Of a DNA stretch of 64,000 nucleotides, positions 62,953 to 64,000 are shown in pieces. The DNA lies in NCBI RefSeq assembly GCF_018688455.1, contig NZ_CP061319.1, forward strand, positions 1,426,001-1,490,000. The letters run 5' to 3'. Position 1 is the first letter of the stretch. Each line of letters opens with the position of its first letter. A program made the translations under genes and the position numbers. The stretch is from Polynucleobacter sp. AM-7D1 (lineage in GTDB: Bacteria; Pseudomonadota; Gammaproteobacteria; Burkholderiales; Burkholderiaceae). A model generated the notes under the pieces. That model saw only the letters and a list, made by a program, of their open reading frames with translations, was not told the DNA's origin and ran no database searches.

Positions 62953-64000
62953 CTAGGACGATAGCCAAAGCTTGCGGTAGATTTCTTTTGGATCGTGGTC
63001 TTGAGTTTGCTTAGCCACATTGAAGGGTCTACCTCCTCTAGGATCAGTGCCGCGCCCAGCTATATAGAGCCAATTACCTTGATTGCTATAGACGTCATAG
63101 TCGATTAGTTGAGACTCAAACCAAGCAGCACCTGCGCGCCAATCACCCTGCATGTCGTATATCCAGTAGCCAGCCACAATCTGGCGCATCCGATTGGATA
63201 GGTAACCACTCTGATAAAGCTCACGCATGCCAGCATCCACCAACTCAGAACCAGTATTGCCAAAGCGCCATTGCTCAAAACTAGCCTGGGGCGATGGCTT
63301 TACAGCGAGCCCCGTTAAGCCGCTGGCGCGATACAGGTTTTGACCATACTTGAAGTGAATAAAGCGAAAATAATCTCGCCAGAGTAATTCAAACCAAAGC
63401 CAATAAGTGCCATCATTAGCACCATAGCGATTTTCATAATCACTTAATTGCGCCGCTATCTCACGTGCCGAAATGCAACCCAGGGCAAGCCATGCTGAAA
63501 ACTTACTGGAGTAATCCATACCAATCAGTTGATTGCGGGTCTCTTTATAACTATCTGGCAAACGCCGCTCTAAGTATTGCTTCAGATGGGTCTGTGCATG
63601 ACTAGCTCCTCCCACAAAATATGGGTGTGCAACTGCTTGAGTTCTAGAGGGTGATATTGGGTGCTGAGGTAAAAGCCTTGGTAGTAAAGGAATCTTCTTG
63701 GGCGCATTGATGGGCTGTGCAAACTTGAGCTGTGCTCGCTCGACCTCGCGTCTAAATATCGTAAATACATCGGGCATGTTTTCTAATGCAAATGGCAAGG
63801 CTTGCGGCTCCAACATACTTGATTGCCAGAACTCCTTAACCTCAACTGCCTGCTCTTGCAAAATTCGTACTTGCTCTATTTCCTCGGGCGCTGCAATTTG
63901 CTCGCAATAAATTGCTGTTGCAGCAGTATCCTGAACTAGCTGCAACAATACCTCTGTCGACTTGCCAGCCAACTCGAATAGATCTGATCCCTGAGCTTGT
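62953..64000 (-). CDS. Cryptochrome DASH/photolyase, 5' end cut by window edge
   Basis: The frame is open to 64000; there is no start in the window. The visible about 349 residues contain LPFALENMPDVFTIFRREVE, the FAD-binding region ALGCISAREIAAQL, WLWFELLWRDYFRF and the C-terminal FESQLIDYDVYSNQGNWLYIAGRG and GGRPFNVAKQTQDHDP, the CRY-DASH pattern. DASH proteins bind FAD and MTHF and repair or bind CPD lesions in single-stranded DNA. The N-terminal antenna domain is mostly outside. An in-frame TTG at 63972 is not taken as start. Confidence 0.88.
   Translation of the reverse strand, partial: QAQGSDLFELAGKSTEVLLQLVQDTAATAIYCEQIAAPEEIEQVRILQEQAVEVKEFWQSSMLEPQALPFALENMPDVFTIFRREVERAQLKFAQPINAPKKIPLLPRLLPQHPISPSRTQAVAHPYFVGGASHAQTHLKQYLERRLPDSYKETRNQLIGMDYSSKFSAWLALGCISAREIAAQLSDYENRYGANDGTYWLWFELLWRDYFRFIHFKYGQNLYRASGLTGLAVKPSPQASFEQWRFGNTGSELVDAGMRELYQSGYLSNRMRQIVAGYWIYDMQGDWRAGAAWFESQLIDYDVYSNQGNWLYIAGRGTDPRGGRPFNVAKQTQDHDPKEIYRKLWLSS

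Overview
The window looks like chromosome from a free-living betaproteobacterium of the Burkholderiaceae, most like Polynucleobacter. Reasons: the order gyrA-serC-pheA-hisC, ompA next to ubiG-gph, a tmRNA whose encoded tag reads ANDERFALAA, moderate GC, dense packing with many 4-nt ATGA overlaps, and a complete cbb3 oxidase plus system I cytochrome c maturation set. The genus is inferred from gene order and protein style; no search was run. There is no insertion sequence, prophage, CRISPR array, rRNA or tRNA gene. The only structural RNA is tmRNA. No stretch above 300 bases lacks a gene.

Layout. 1-6000 (minus): gyrA, serC, pheA, hisC (cut by the window start), a gyrase and amino-acid operon. 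6100-8700 (plus): ompA with a strong terminator, ubiG-gph, ssrA. 8700-11000: an IlvD/Edd-family dehydratase and a VOC protein. 11000-14000 (minus): tonB-hemP-TonB-dependent receptor behind a good Fur box. 14000-22500: mixed metabolic and membrane genes (NPPW methyltransferase, CMD protein, TrhO, a hydroxyacid dehydrogenase, a split chromate transporter, CrcB, a DODA-type dioxygenase, two unlisted small ORFs, an M50 protease, cytochrome c' with cytochrome b561). 22500-30900: a hydroxyacid or sugar-acid uptake and catabolism cluster with a TAXI-type TRAP transporter, a DapA-like lyase, an enolase-superfamily dehydratase, a 2-hydroxyacid dehydrogenase and two paralogous 3-hydroxyacyl-CoA-dehydrogenase-fold enzymes. 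30900-36500: M23 peptidase, UspA, DUF2177, SulP, SafE-like protein and FNR.

36500-44500 (minus) is the cbb3 oxidase locus: ccoI-ccoS, then ccoN-O-Q-P-G, a very short ccoH and a small membrane protein. A FNR site and a matching -10 hexamer lie upstream of ccoN with class II spacing, and fnr lies beside the locus. 44500-48750 carries an MFS transporter, a 2OG-Fe dioxygenase, a membrane-anchored TAXI protein with no permease, and an SDR. 48750-55570 (minus) is ccmABCDEFGHI, which supplies heme attachment for the CcoO, CcoP and cytochrome c' proteins encoded nearby.

55700-64000 ends in a likely light-damage block: an FeS-type (6-4) photolyase with all four cluster cysteines, DUF3833 lipoprotein, chalcone-isomerase-like protein, DCC (DUF393) protein, TIGR03643 protein, an SDR, a histidine phosphatase, DUF2237, and a cryptochrome-DASH gene that runs off the right edge. 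The unknown members of this block, together with the uncharacterised catabolic cluster and the permease-less TAXI protein, are the best candidates for undescribed biology.
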